64,000 nt of DNA from Okapia johnstoni (lineage: Eukaryota; Chordata; Mammalia; Artiodactyla; Giraffidae). The notes under the pieces are model-generated. The model did not search any database, was not told the origin of the DNA, and saw nothing but the letters and a program-made list of their open reading frames with translations. Position 1 is the first letter of the stretch. Each line of letters begins with the position of its first letter. A program made the position numbers and the translations under genes. Positions 1 to 10,915 of the stretch are shown piece after piece. The DNA is taken from positions 6,593,501-6,657,500 of the forward strand of contig JAGTYA010000025.1 of NCBI GenBank assembly GCA_024291935.2, in the 5' to 3' direction.

Positions 1-597
1 ATCAGCCTCCCACATGGCAGCTGCATTTTCTTGGCTACTGTGCCGAGGCCGGAAACACGGCTGGCTCCCTAAGATGGTAATTGTTAGGACAATTTAGGAA
101 ACCTCTGGGGGAGACAGAGAAGCTGGCAGTTCCAGATCAAACAGCCAGCTTTCCCGGGAGCCCGTTGTCAGAACATCAGAGGGACAGTTTTGCAGCCTGG
201 CCTCATATTAACTGCGGCAGTCAGAAAATGGATTATTCCAAACCCTGGCGTTCACTCACTCGACACTTTCTCCTTGCCTGGGTAATTAGATCTCCCAGGA
301 CTTCAAGAGGATGCTGGTGGCTTCATGCCAGCTCACATGTCCTTGAGGCTGGCAAGGGGGCAGTAGGGCATGTGTCTCTGTTAGATCGCAGCCCCTCTTG
401 GTCTGGCCCCCTCCCGCCAGGTACTAAGCTGAGCAGGCTGTGGGTTCTGTTTGGGGGCAAGTGGACTAGGGAGCCCTCAGCACGCCCACACATATCATCA
501 TCACTCATAGTTTCATTTATGTAGAATCTTTGTTCGGTGCTAACTTTTCAGAGGCACAGGAGACTGCCCTTGTCCTCAGGAAGCATAAAATCCAAAA
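1..597. other. Unique intronic sequence
   Basis: No repeat or exon recognised. The plus-strand 147-codon frame here lacks any domain or splice signals. Confidence 0.5.
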
Positions 598-790
598 GTC
601 TAGATAACTAATGAGAGTCTGCTGTATGGCTCTGTATACAGTATTCCCTACTGTATAGAGTAGGGAGCCCTACTCAATGCTCTGCATTGACCCAAACGGG
701 AAGGAAATCCAAAAATAAGAGGATATATGTATGTGTGTAGTGGATTTACTTTGCTGGACAGTAGGAACTAATACAACATTGTAAAGCAAC
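598..790 (+). mobile_element. L1 3'UTR end
   Basis: Contains the artiodactyl L1 terminal features: a CTACTGTATAG-type motif, CAATGCTCTG, an ACTTTGCTG...ACA segment and ACAACATTGTAAAGCAAC. Its right end is cut by the adjacent Bov-tA. Confidence 0.8.
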
Positions 791-793
791 CAT

Positions 794-1013
794 GTTGTTG
801 TTGTTTAGTTGCTAAATTGTGTCCGACTCTTTGTGACCCCATGGACTGTAGCCTGCCAGGCTCCTTTGTCCATAGGATTTCCCAAGTAAGAATACTGGAG
901 TGGGTTGCCATTTCTCCCTACAGGGGATCTTCCCAAATCAGGGATCGAACCCGCGTCTCCTGTGTCTCTGCACTGCCAGGCGGGTTATTTACCACTGAGC
1001 CACCTGGGAAGGC
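794..1013 (-). mobile_element. Bov-tA SINE
   Basis: Antisense tRNA-derived SINE: GACTCTTTGTGACCCCATGG near its left end, and GATCGAACCC plus GAGCCACCTGGGAAGGC at the right (tRNA-like head). The TTG-rich left end is the inverted A/CAA tail. Confidence 0.95.
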
Positions 1014-1346
1014 AGAAATGGACACAGGGGATCAGGAAACTCCAGAGAGCCAGAGTCCTACCAGAACTCACCCTTAGCCAATCTTGGCAAGCAATTCATA
1101 GGCGGCCACTCCAGACTCCTGAGGGTTCCCATTCAGCCTCTTCTTCCTGCAGGGCTGCTTGAGAAGACTCTGCCCCGAGATACTCTCCCACTGGGATTTC
1201 TGTCCTCTTGGGAGAATCTCTAGGGTGGGCTCAGCAGGGTGACAGGGAGTTGAGTTCATTTCCCTCCCTCCCTGGAGAAGGCAGGGGCCAGCTGGGGCAG
1301 GGTGTACATGGTGTAACTGTTTTAAGCCCCCATATCTCTCTTTAAA

Positions 1347-1559
1347 GGGTTTCCCTGGTGGCTCAGATGGTACAGAATCTGTCTGCAATGTAAGAGATGC
1401 AGGTTCGATCCTTGGGTTGGGAAGATCCCTTGGAGAAGGGACTGGGAACCCACTCCAGTATTCTTGCCTGGGAAATCCCATGGACGGAGGAGCCGGGCTA
1501 CAGTCCATGGGGTCACCAAGAGTCAGACACGACAAGTGACGAGCACTTTCACTTTCTCT
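1347..1559 (+). mobile_element. Bov-tA SINE with target-site duplication
   Basis: Near full length, from TTTCCCTGGTGGCTCAG to a CACTTTCACTTTC-type tail. Flanked by an 11-bp duplication with one mismatch, TCTCTTTAAAG (1337) and TCTCTGTAAAG (1555). Confidence 0.95.
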
Positions 1560-1620
1560 GTAAAGACTGTGGGACTTTAAGCAATGATGACATTTAAAAA
1601 ATGGGAAGATATTATAAGAT

Positions 1621-1641
1621 AAAAACAAACAAACAAACAAC
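1621..1641 (+). repeat. (AAAC)n simple repeat
   Basis: Short AAAC array about 60 bp downstream of the Bov-tA. Confidence 0.8.
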
Positions 1642-1659
1642 GAAAAGAAATTTATCAAA

Positions 1660-2829
1660 AGTGAAACAAAAGCAGGTGTTGGGTCTTGGCCACCTGGTGG
1701 CATTCTTCTTTCCCTCTGGGAAGTTATTTCACCCCCACTGAGAGGAGTCTTGGTGGCTGTTCATCAAGACACACCCCCTTCCTGGCCTAAGGTGGGTATG
1801 TGACCTAGCCAGGGCACTCACATGCTCTCTCCTTGGACCTGGAGTCAGCAATGCAGAGGAATCAGCTCACATCTTCTTGTGAGACCCTGTTGCTAAGTAT
1901 TCAGGCATTTTTGTGAGTTGGTTGTTAGATGCAGCCATCATTAGAATTAAATGATAGAGACTTACAATTTATATAAATTATATTTAAAAAGGGAACAAAT
2001 GGGCCATGCTTGTCTCTTCCTAACTATTTTACTGCCTGTCACTATGCTCTGTTCTCTGGAGTCCATCGAGTCTACCTGCTGGAAATGCCACATAATGGTG
2101 TGTACTGTGCATCGTCTCCCAACTTCACACTTCATGCCATCGTGTTAGTGACGCGGTAGGAACACTTCCACCACGGAAATCAGCATACGTTACAAACGAG
2201 GACTCCCTTCCAACCCAGAGAGCTGTGTGTTAAACATTCACCACACAGCACTGCCTGAAATCTGGAGCAACACAAAGACCCAAAACAGCGGGAGTGGATT
2301 TTTCGCATCCTGTGTGCCCCCAAGGGGCATCTGCTGTGTCAGTCCTGCCACTCAGCTCCACGCATCCCAGTTTCCCTCCGGAAAACTGAGCTCAGTTTTC
2401 CAGCCTCTGGCCTGACTTGGGGGGACCACACCCATCCTTCCCTTGGATCTGCCCTGCTGCTCCTGTTGCTCATCACCCGCCTTAGGACAACGTCCCCACC
2501 AACGCAGAAAGACAAGTGGAGAGAAAAACCATCACCCCGAATCTTACCCATAACCCCAACACTGGCACTTGCTTCCCATCTGTTTCCATGGGGTTGCTGC
2601 CATGTGCGTGCTAAACCCTGCTTTTTCACACTGCGGTGTACCACGAGCCTCATCCACGTTGCTTCACGTTCTTTGCAACAACAATTTCCCACGATGTTCC
2701 ATCAGGCATGTGGAGAAGCTGAAGGCGGCTTAATTGCTCTCCTAATGTTAGGCATTTAGGAATTACTTAACATCACACAGGGAAATGATTAAGAAGAAAA
2801 AAAAAACAAAAGTGGGACTTTGGGTCCGG
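1660..2829. other. Unannotated intronic sequence
   Basis: Nothing recognised apart from an A-rich run at about 2795-2812. Confidence 0.4.
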
Positions 2830-2970
2830 AGAACAGAGTTCTCACTTGGTTTTGTGCCAGAAGGCTGTGTGAGTTTGGGGCAAGATCTTTCCCTCTCTGG
2901 GCCTCAGCATCTTAAACCCATAATATGTAAATAATGATGATGATAGTGATAATAGTAATAAGAGTAACGG
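2830..2970 (+). mobile_element. MIR SINE
   Basis: MIR core (GTGAGTTTGGGGCAAG, CTCTCTGGGCCTCAG) followed by an ATGATGATAATAG-rich end. It forms a tail-to-tail pair with the MIR at 2998. Confidence 0.8.
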
Positions 2971-2997
2971 CAATTTTCTTTCCCTGCAGGCTTCCTG

Positions 2998-3190
2998 TAC
3001 CGAGCTGTGTGTTCTTATACCAGCTCATTTATTCCTTACCACGGATCACGAACAAGTACTTTTTCACAGATGAGTAAACAGGTTCTGAGAGGTGAAGTCA
3101 TTTGCTTGGCACAACACAGCGAGTAAGTAAGTGGCACAGCTGGGATCACACCCAGGACACCCGCTGCTTAACGCGTAGGCCGCATCACTG
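2998..3190 (-). mobile_element. MIR SINE
   Basis: Antisense core: CACAGATGAGTAAACAGG, CACAACACAGCGAGTAAG and TGGCACAGCTGGGATC. The tRNA-like end is at the right. Confidence 0.85.
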
Positions 3191-3352
3191 CTTCCTAATG
3201 CCCACTGTTATGGGCGCTCGGAGACGCACACATCCACACGGAAGAGAGCTCGTCAGCTCTAACCATAGTCCTCATCTGTGCCCCTGTGTATCCCCACTTT
3301 ACAGGAGAGAAACTGGGGCTCCAAGCACAGAAAGGATGGTCTCAAGTGAGAA

Positions 3353-3602
3353 TGTTCTGGGTGGACTATGCCCCTGCCCTCGTCCATATGCTGAAGTCGT
3401 AAGGCCTGGAAATCCAGGATGTGACTCTACAGAGCCACCACGGAGGTGAGCAGTTGCTAAGCTAGGATGAGGTCTTGAGGGTGGGCCCTGCTCCAGGATG
3501 ACCTGTGTCCTTACGTGGAGGAAATCTGCAGTCAGAGACAGACACACACAGAAGGAAGATGGTGTGAAGATACGGAGAGGATGGCCACCTACAAGGTAAA
3601 TA
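3353..3602 (+). mobile_element. MLT1-type MaLR LTR, left part
   Basis: Left part of an ancient non-autonomous ERVL-MaLR solo LTR (CATATGCTGAAGTC, GTGTCCTTACG, GAAGATGG). It is interrupted at about 3602 by an L1 fragment. No internal viral genes are present. Confidence 0.7.
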
Positions 3603-3823
3603 TCAACTAGGTCGGACTGGTTTACTGTGTCATTTAAAGCTTGTGCTTCCTTATTAACTTTCTACCTGGATGATCTGTCCGTTGGTGGAAGTGGGGTGTT
3701 CAAGCCCCCCACTATTATTGTGTTACTGTCGATATTCCCTTTTATGTCTGCTACCATTTGCCTTATGGATTGAGGTACTCTTACGTTGGGTGCATAGATA
3801 TTTACAATTGTCATGTCTTCTTC
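3603..3823 (-). mobile_element. Internal L1 ORF2 fragment inside MLT1
   Basis: About 220 bp matching the endonuclease region of L1 ORF2 in antisense (motif NIYAPN on the minus strand). It has neither the L1 5' end nor a poly(A) end. Near-identical ACAAGGT(T)AA lies on both sides. Confidence 0.8.
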
Positions 3824-4003
3824 ACCAACAAGGTTAAGGAGAGAGAGACTTGGGACAGATCCTCCCCTCACAGCCCTCAGAAGGAACCGGCTCTGCCAAC
3901 ACCTTGATCTCAGACTTCCAGCCTCTAGAAAGGTGAGACAATATGTTTCTGCTGTTTAAGCCACTCAGTTTGTGGTCCTTGGTTATGGCGGACCCTGGAA
4001 ACG
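3824..4003 (+). mobile_element. MLT1-type MaLR LTR, right part
   Basis: Continues the LTR begun at 3353: CCAACACCTTGATCTCAGAC, TTTCTGCTGTTTAAGCCACT and GTTATGGCGGACC, the typical MaLR 3' end. Confidence 0.85.
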
Positions 4004-4599
4004 CACACACCCCTGCAGCAGGGCAGGGAGGGATGAGAGCTGAGGTTCGGTAGGAAGGTGGGGAGCCTGCACGAGGCAGGGGGCAGGCAAGAGGAACATC
4101 TGCCCCCTTCACCACGTGCAGGGATGACCCGGGGCCCCTGGTCCTGGGTGAGGTCCTCACCCACCGCACACCTGGGCAGGTCCCTTCCCTCCTGGGCCTC
4201 AGCGCATTCTGGGATTGCTGGATGAGATGGTCCCTGAGAGCCGCTCCAGATCTGTGGTCCCCACAAGTCTGTGAGTCCCTCCGGCTCTTGTCCCAGCCAC
4301 TCTGACCCGGTTGAGCTGGTGTGTGTGGGGGCAGCCCCAGGGAACACACCATTCTGCTGTTTTGTCCAGCAGAGGTTTCCCAAGAGCTCATGCAGCAGCC
4401 CATCCCCAGGGCTGTTACTCCTTCACTGTCCTCTATGGACCCTTCCTGGCAGCTCTTCTGTCTGATTGCCTATCCAGTGTCAGACACCTTGATCACACCC
4501 TGCCTGCAGGTGACATCTCCTCCTACCTCTCTGACTTCTCCTGCTTTGCTGGTTGCCTGCTCCCTTACCAGCTGGACCTGTACTTGATGGGCACCCCAG
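4004..4599. other. Unannotated intronic sequence
   Basis: GC-rich; open frames on the minus strand (189 and 152 codons) have no similarity to a known protein and overlap the MLT1 end. Confidence 0.4.
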
Positions 4600-4715
4600 G
4601 TGAGTTCATTCCTGTATGTTCATGGAGTGTGCTCTGTGCCCAGCACTGTTCCAGGCACTGGAATACAGCAGTGAACAACACAGGCCCAGATCTCTGCTCC
4701 CCTCCACCCATGCAG
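4600..4715 (-). mobile_element. L2 LINE 3' fragment
   Basis: Antisense L2 end: GTGCCCAGCACTGTTCCAGG and ATACAGCAGTGAACAACACAG. Confidence 0.8.
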
Positions 4716-5184
4716 GTTTGGGACTTGTTAGCAGAGTCCCAAACTTCTCTGTAGTCCCAGGCTTCTCTGTAGGCATCTTTGTCAACTAGATGCTCCACCT
4801 CCTGGCCTGCCATCCCATCCCTCAGGGCCCAGCAGAGACCTCTCATTTCATCACAGCCTTGTTCCTCTCCTCACTGGCCCATCTCCACCACAAGCGGCCA
4901 GCTCTGTCTTGAAAACCGAGTCTGCACGACCCTCCTTTGCCCTTGACTGTCTAGCGCAGGCTGGGCCCTCCTCTCTATCACCACTCCCGGCCGGGTCCAG
5001 CCATCACCTCTCTTTCAGATGCCTTTTCCTCTCTCCCCACTGGCTTTATTTCCTGGGGTATCTCCCCATCCAACCCAAACCCACGGCTGCCAGCTGTCCC
5101 AGCTTCACTGTTCCTCTGCTTGAGGACCGTCACGGACTCCCTCCTGCCTCTTCATTTAGGCACAGACTTTGTGGCTGAATATTT
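4716..5184. other. Unannotated, possibly decayed L2
   Basis: CT-rich sequence with faint L2-like order at 4920-5160, too diverged to assign. Confidence 0.3.
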
Positions 5185-5415
5185 GGAGTCCTGGCATGGA
5201 CTCTGGAATTGCCTGCCTGGGTTTGACTCTCACTCCTGGTTTGGATTCCTCCACTCACAGCTGCGTGACCATGGGCAAGTGATTTGATGTCTCTGTGCTT
5301 CAGTGTCTTATGAAAATGGGGCTACCACTAGTGCCTACTCTGTAGGGTTGTTGGGAGGATCAAATGAGGTGACGATGTGTGCAAAGCTCTTAGAAGAATG
5401 TCTGGAGCATCTACA
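5185..5415 (+). mobile_element. MIR SINE (near full length)
   Basis: Covers head to tail: CTGGGTTTGACTC, GCTGCGTGACCATGGGCAAG, CTTCAGTGTC, TAGGGTTGTTGGGAGGATCA and AAAGCTCTTAGAA. Confidence 0.9.
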
Positions 5416-5489
5416 CTGCTCTGTTACTCTTAATTATTATCACTATTGCTGTGGTTCTCTCCTCTAAGCCCCATCCGAAACAGAATAAT

Positions 5490-5720
5490 TGGCTCTTCCT
5501 TTTACATAGCTTTCTTCTCTGCCTCTGTGCCTCTGTCCACACTTTTCCCTCCATACGGAGTGCCCTTCTCCACTGCAAACCTTGCCTATCCTTCAATGTC
5601 TTGCTCAAATACCACCTCCTCCATGCAGCCCTCCAAGATCCCCCCGCTGGAAGGGTTCACTTCTGCTTTTCAATTCTCTGGCATCTTATTCAAAGCTATC
5701 CTAGAGGAAGAGCAGAGTCT
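5490..5720 (+). mobile_element. L2 LINE fragment
   Basis: L2 3' region, e.g. CTTGCTCAAATACCACCTCC and TCCATGCAGCCC, continuing to a CTGGCATCTTATTC-type segment. Confidence 0.65.
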
Positions 5721-5855
5721 TCTCTGCTCAGAAACAGTCCCTTGGAACATTTTATGGGACCACAGAAATTTGTAAGGGGCCTCCCTTTGGGGTGGAGGCT
5801 GATGCTGGCAGGTGAGTATGAGAGAACCATCTGTGGAGGCCCTAATTTCCACTGA

Positions 5856-5865
5856 CTATAAATAA
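5856..5865. promoter_or_regulatory. MEF2 motif
   Basis: CTATAAATAA fits the consensus, in apparently unique sequence between an L2 and a MIR. A few such matches per 64 kb are expected by chance. Confidence 0.2.
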
Positions 5866-6084
5866 CTACGGATCTGAAACCACAGCAGGGCCTGTGCTGT
5901 GCCAAGAGGAGTAAGATAATCATTGTGGGGTGAAGGGGAGGCTGTGTAAGTAACTCACCTGCCCCATTGAGGCCTCTCCTGTGATAGGCAGGCCTAGAGG
6001 GACAGGTGGCCTTAGACCTCCTGAGTTTTGTGGGACCCAGGCTGGTGGACAACTGACATTGCCCTAACACTAAGGCAGTCCAGC

Positions 6085-6200
6085 CTGTAGTTGCTGAGCA
6101 GCATCTCTCATCCCTCAGCCCACTTGACAGATAAGGAAACTGAGGCTCAGGAAGGCAAAGTAATCAGAGACTGGTGTCCAGGGCTCTGGGCTTCTGAAGC
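6085..6200 (-). mobile_element. MIR SINE fragment
   Basis: ACAGATAAGGAAACTGAGGC and the following GGCAAAGTAA are the antisense MIR core. Confidence 0.75.
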
Positions 6201-6689
6201 CAGAGACAGACTGCCTGGGAATGCCCGTGGACCTTTGGAAACCAGTGTGAGCAGGACTCTGAAACTGCCTGGTAGAGAAGCTGGGTGAAGGCTTGGTGCA
6301 AGGGGCCTAGGGCACTGCCCCGGCCAGGGCTGTGGTGGGGCCTCAGTCACACCCTAAGGAAGTGAAGTTACAGTCTTTCAAAGGAAGAGGGATCTGGGGA
6401 CTGGCTCTGAGTTAGTCACCCCTTGGCCAGTGTGATGTCTGCACCGCTGAGGGTAGGTGGTGGCCCCAAGGACCTGGAAGAACCTGGCACCCCTACACTT
6501 GCTCTCTTCATTGGCACTGGGGCTTTGTCAGTTGGTTGTCTCAGTCAACAGGGGCCAGAGTGAGGTTGGTCCCCACTCCAGGCTTTCCAGCCCCGTGAGT
6601 CTTCTAACACAGGTGGGTGGGCTACACACAGGAGGCCAGACTGTGGTCAGTGGGGCGGGTGCAAGATGAACCTCCCGAGGTCCCACTGT

Positions 6690-6845
6690 GGGCCAGGGTC
6701 TCTCCGTGCGTTTTCTCATTCAATCCAGAGACCAGTATGGATTCTGGGGGCTGGAGATTACCCACTCCACTTAACAGATGTAAAAACCAAGGCACTGAAA
6801 ATTTATAGAACCAGAGCTCCCACCCAGGCTTTAAGATACTACAGT
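6690..6845 (-). mobile_element. MIR SINE fragment
   Basis: TTCTCATTCAATCC, then ACAGATGTAAAAACCAAGGC, a diverged antisense MIR. Confidence 0.6.
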
Positions 6846-7344
6846 TTAGTATCTTTCTATAATATTAGAGGTTTTCAATTTTTTTTTCTTTTTAAAAAGT
6901 TCTTAAAAAAAAAAAAAAAAGAAAACTTACTAGATGCTTCACAATGCAAAACAGATAAAAAGAAGCTGCTCTGGTACACAATGAGCAGGAAGGCCAGAGC
7001 CCCATCCACTCAGCATCTACCTGTCCCCTGGGGCACCTCCATGGAACCCCAGGGAAACTAGTATAAGAGCCACCTCACCCAAACCTCTGTCCCTCTGCCT
7101 TTAGCGAGCTTTTTGGCTTCCCAGGCCCCTGGAGAGGAGCTGTTCTCAGGCATCTCTCATGGAGCTCATGGTCCATTTCACATTCATGTGGACAGCATAG
7201 CATAGACAAACATAAGCACAATCAGCAGGCTGAAATTCTGCATGCACTGCATGAACACACCAGCTAAAGCCCAGTCTACAGAGATCAATCCATAGCCCGT
7301 GGGCTGGAGCGCTCTCCCCTTGAGATACATGCTAGGTCCCAGCC

Positions 7345-7570
7345 GCGATGAACCCCTCACTGCTCCCTGGGCATGTTCTGGCTCTTACCCCAGGCCCTTT
7401 GCTCAAGCAGCTCCTCTCACTGAGAACACGTTTCCTGTCTGGTCACTGCGTGCTCAACTCCTCCCAGCCCTGCCTGGGAGGAGATCTGGCTCAAAGGACG
7501 CCTCTCCTCACTCGTCTCCGGTCGGGCAGGGATGGCTCCCTCCTTTGTCCGGAAGTGCCCTCCCTCTTGC
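7345..7570 (+). mobile_element. L2-like fragment
   Basis: CCAGGCCCTTTGCTCAAGCA...GCTCAACTCCTCCCAGCCCT resembles the L2 region upstream of its 3' end. Diverged. Confidence 0.45.
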
Positions 7571-7639
7571 CATAGAGTTCTTCTTGTCAACAGCAGGCAG
7601 AAGATGGAGGGGGCTACCTGGGTACATTCGGTGGGCCCC

Positions 7640-7800
7640 TTGCTGGCGGTGGGGCCTGAGCCCCAGCTTTCTCATTGGAAAGCTGAGGATACAAATATTT
7701 CCTGCTTCACATGAGTTTGAGAGGATTAATGAATATGATGCCACGAAGCCTCAGCAGACAGGTTGGCCCTCTGTGAGCACTCAATACGCATTAAGGAGTC
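7640..7800 (+). mobile_element. MIR SINE fragment
   Basis: CCCAGCTTTCTCATTGGAAA, GAGAGGATTAATGAATATG and a GTGAGCACTCAAT tail. The minisatellite begins directly after it. Confidence 0.65.
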
Positions 7801-7814
7801 TCGGGGGCCACAGC

Positions 7815-8198
7815 TGAACCATATTATCATAGCTGGACCTGGGATTACAGTTGGAACTGGGACCACAGCTGTACCTGAGACTACAGTTGTACCTGGAATC
7901 ACAGCTGGAACTGGAATCACATTTGAAAATGGAATCACAGCTATACCCGGGACCACAGCTGTACCTGGAATCACAGCTGTGCCTGGGACTACTACTGTAC
8001 CTGAAATCACAGCTGTATCACAGCTGGAACTGGAATCACAGCTGGAACTGGAACCACAGCTGTACCCGGGACCACAGCTGAACCTGGAATCACAGCTGTG
8101 CCTGGGACTACAACTGTACCTGGAATCACAGCTGTATCACAGCTGGACCTGGAATCCCAGCTGGAACTGGAACCTCAGCTGGCAGTCCTATCATAGCT
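7815..8198 (+). repeat. 18-bp-unit minisatellite (VNTR)
   Basis: About 21 copies of a degenerate unit near CTGTACCTGGAATCACAG. Because 18 is a multiple of three, several frames on both strands stay open, giving elastin-like hexapeptides (VPGITA type) in one frame, QLYLES-type in another and VIPGTA-type on the minus strand. Units vary between CTGTACC and CTGGAAC starts, with higher-order repetition in the right half. Confidence 0.9.
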
Positions 8199-9524
8199 AG
8201 ACTGGAAGAGTCTTTAAGGCAGGGGGATTAACAACCCAGCTCTGCACCTCCCTTTCCAGGGAATCTTTGGGCAGCTCTAGAGCAGAAGGAGGTCAGGAAG
8301 GGGCTCCTCCATCCCAGACACTGCACCAACAGGGAATGGAAGGCTGCCCCCTCCCAGCCCCGCCCACCTGTCTCACGCTCAGCCACATGATACAGATACT
8401 ACCCGAGGAGCAGTCAGAACCCAGAGGAGCCATGTGGCCCAAGTCTGCACACAGTAGGTGCACAACACACATCTTTTCAATGCATGACTGTGTGTTAGCT
8501 TCCATATCTGCTCAGTACGACAGATGCGGGGTAAGATTTGGACAATCTTGAATAATACCTGTATCCATTGGTTCTGGAAGGTGGGTGTTCTTATCACATC
8601 ATTTACAGATGGGAAAACTTCGGTCCTGGTTCAAGGGCCCCCAGGGTGGAGCTTTTCCCCTTCCTTCTCTTTTCTGAGCACAGAGTAGGCGCTCAGTGTT
8701 TAGGGCATATTCGTTCTGTAAACCAAAGGTGCCTTCAAAGTACAAATCAGGATCACCTTCCTCTGTATGCCGCGGTTTCCTGCACACAGGGCTGCTGGGA
8801 GGCCCAAATAAGAAGGACTGGCCCTGATAAGTCTGCACCCAGTACCATACAGCCCCTGGCTGGCTTAGGGACTCAGGCTTTTTGGATGGTGGGCCCGCCT
8901 GGTGAGAGGCCCACCTGAAATGCGACCCCTACCCCGTATCCTCCACACCCCTTCTCTTTGCCTGATTACGAAGCACTGACCAGGCCAAGCAGTACTGGTC
9001 AAGGCCAAGGAACATGCAGTTCCTGGAAATACGCCCCCTCACGCCCTCATCCCCCCATTCACCACCCCGGCCAGGAGCCCCCATGAGTGACAGGTCAGGG
9101 CCCTTCTCTAACTGTTCTGCACTCTCCTGGCCTCCCCTGAGCCTGTACAATTGTCTGTCCAGCATCGACTCTGCTGCCCCAGCCTGGGAAGACAGAGAGC
9201 ACCAAGTATCAATCAACACGTGGGTTTATCTCACTGATGATTCAGAAGGATGTAAGGGTGGCATTCTGGAAGGCGTCTACACGTGAGTCATCGGACTTTC
9301 ACGGAAAGCTGTGCTTCTAGGGGATTTGTTTTTCCTGATGGTGCTGGGAGTGAGGGGAGGGGACAGAAGCATTGCAAGTCAAATACAGGGCTCAATTTTG
9401 GAAACCCACAGACTCACACGTGCTGCTTAAGCCCCTTATCTGCCCAGAAAAGCTGCCCCTCTCTTCTCCACCCATGTAAACCCAACCTGTCCCTTAAAGT
9501 CACCCAGAGTCCCAGGCTGACACT
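8199..9524. other. Unannotated intronic sequence
   Basis: Only weak MIR/L2 tail words (CACACAGTAGGTGCACAAC at 8448; AGAGTAGGCGCTCAG at 8681; ACAGATGGGAAAAC at 8606). No exon seen. Confidence 0.4.
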
Positions 9525-9573
9525 GAGATCGCACCTGCCATGTGCCAGGCATTTGGCACTTGACACACTTTAC
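9525..9573 (-). mobile_element. MIR SINE, left part
   Basis: CATGTGCCAGGCATTTGGCA is the antisense MIR tail. The element resumes at 9768 after a BovB insertion. Confidence 0.7.
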
Positions 9574-9767
9574 CCTGATGCTGGGAAAGACTGGAGGCAA
9601 AAGGAGAAGGAGTGGCAGAGGATGAGATGGCTGGATGGCATCACCGACTCAATGGACATGAGTTTGAGTAAACTCTGGGAGATAGTGAAGGACAGGGAAG
9701 CCTGGCATGCTGCAGTCTATGCGGTCGCAAAGAGTTGGACACAACTTAGCAACTGAACAACAACAAC
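9574..9767 (+). mobile_element. BovB LINE 3' end
   Basis: 5'-truncated BovB, from GATGCTGGGAAAGACTGG through GATGAGATGGCTGGATGGCA to the terminal GTTGGACACAACTTAGCAAC and a CAA tail. Inserted into a MIR. Confidence 0.9.
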
Positions 9768-9935
9768 GCTCTGATCCTCCCAGCAACCCCGTGAAAGAGG
9801 CCCTGTTATTATCTCCTGTCAAAGATGAAGAAACGGAGGCACAGAGAGGTTAGCCAATGGCCCAGTGTTCCACAGCTGGATGAAAGTGGAGCTGGGACTT
9901 GACCATGACACTGAGTCAGCCCCTTCACTTCCGGG
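9768..9935 (-). mobile_element. MIR SINE, right part
   Basis: Resumes the MIR split by BovB: AAGATGAAGAAACGGAGGCA, CAGAGAGGTTAGCC and CCACAGCTGGATG. Confidence 0.8.
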
Positions 9936-10534
9936 ACACTAGCCAGAGACTCCCCGCCCCCCAACCTGGATGCACCCAGCTTCCGCCTGCTTCCCTGGTG
10001 TAATTACAAACAGTGTGGGGTTTGGCTATGATCAGTCCCTAATCGGTGCTCCCAAATCCTGCCTTCACTCCTCAGCTGCCTCCTTAAGTCTATCCTTTCT
10101 CCCCATCCTCCAGGGCATGGAGCATACCTGCCGCTCCTCTATACCTCCCCTGCACACAGTAGGACTGCACCCTTCTGGGGTAAGCATGTGACCGGGTCTG
10201 ACCAATCAGACTATTCCAACCTCCAGCCACAGGGATTGGTTCAAGAGCGGCTCCAGGTGGCCCCCGGGGGGGTCTGTTCTGATACTTCATGGAGGGGCAG
10301 GGGGGCCCAGAGAAGGAGGTGACTTTGACTGCTGGAGCCCAGGAAGCCAACACAGAGGACAGCGGAGGCGAAAGACAGCAGGAGAGGGATGAACAAGCCC
10401 TTCTCAGCATCAGAGGTCCTGGATCCACCCACGCCTGAGGCCAGGACAATCCCTGGACTTCTCAGTTGCACAAGCCAGAAAAAAATTCTTTTTTTGCATA
10501 AGCCAGTTTGAAATGCATTTCTATTAAATAGAAT

Positions 10535-10688
10535 CCTCTATCCGTGGGATTCTCCAGGCAAGAATACAGGAGTGGGTTGCCGTTCCCTCCTCCAGGGGAT
10601 CTTCCCAACCCAGGGATCGAACCTGGGTCTCCTGCGTCTCCTGCATTGCAGGTGGATTCCTTCACGGCTGAGCCACTGGGAAAGCCCC
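10535..10688 (-). mobile_element. Truncated Bov-tA SINE with perfect TSD
   Basis: Antisense Bov-tA lacking its 3' third, bounded by a perfect 9-bp duplication AAATAGAAT at 10526-10534 and 10689-10697. The duplication shows it inserted already truncated. Confidence 0.95.
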
Positions 10689-10759
10689 AAATAGAATACT
10701 AATAGATAGAAGTACTCAGTAAATACTGAAAGATGATGATTTCTTTGGTAGAAAACCTT

Positions 10760-10915
10760 CAAAGCACTTTCAACTCACTGTCTCCAAATGCTGGGAGAGG
10801 GAAGTAGCACAGTCCCATTTTACAGGTGAGAAAACTGAGGTCCGGAGAGTCTAAATATCTTGCCTGAAGTCATGAACCTGCTGAGCAACAACAGCGAGGC
10901 TGGAACACCTCCCGG
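10760..10915 (-). mobile_element. MIR SINE fragment
   Basis: CCCATTTTACAGGTGAGAAA, CTGAGGTCCGGAGAG and TTGCCTGAAGTCATG. Confidence 0.8.

Noticed and set aside
794..1013. tRNA gene signatures in Bov-tA copies
   Set aside because: The tRNA-like heads belong to retroposed SINEs with target-site duplications and decayed structure, not to functional tRNA genes.
3353..4003. Endogenous retrovirus with genes
   Set aside because: Only MaLR LTR sequence is present (also at 19188 and 63578); no gag, pol or env was seen.
7763..8200. 145-codon frame of VPG-type hexapeptides as an elastin-like protein
   Set aside because: Caused by an 18-bp stop-free minisatellite; other frames and the opposite strand are equally open and no gene structure surrounds it.
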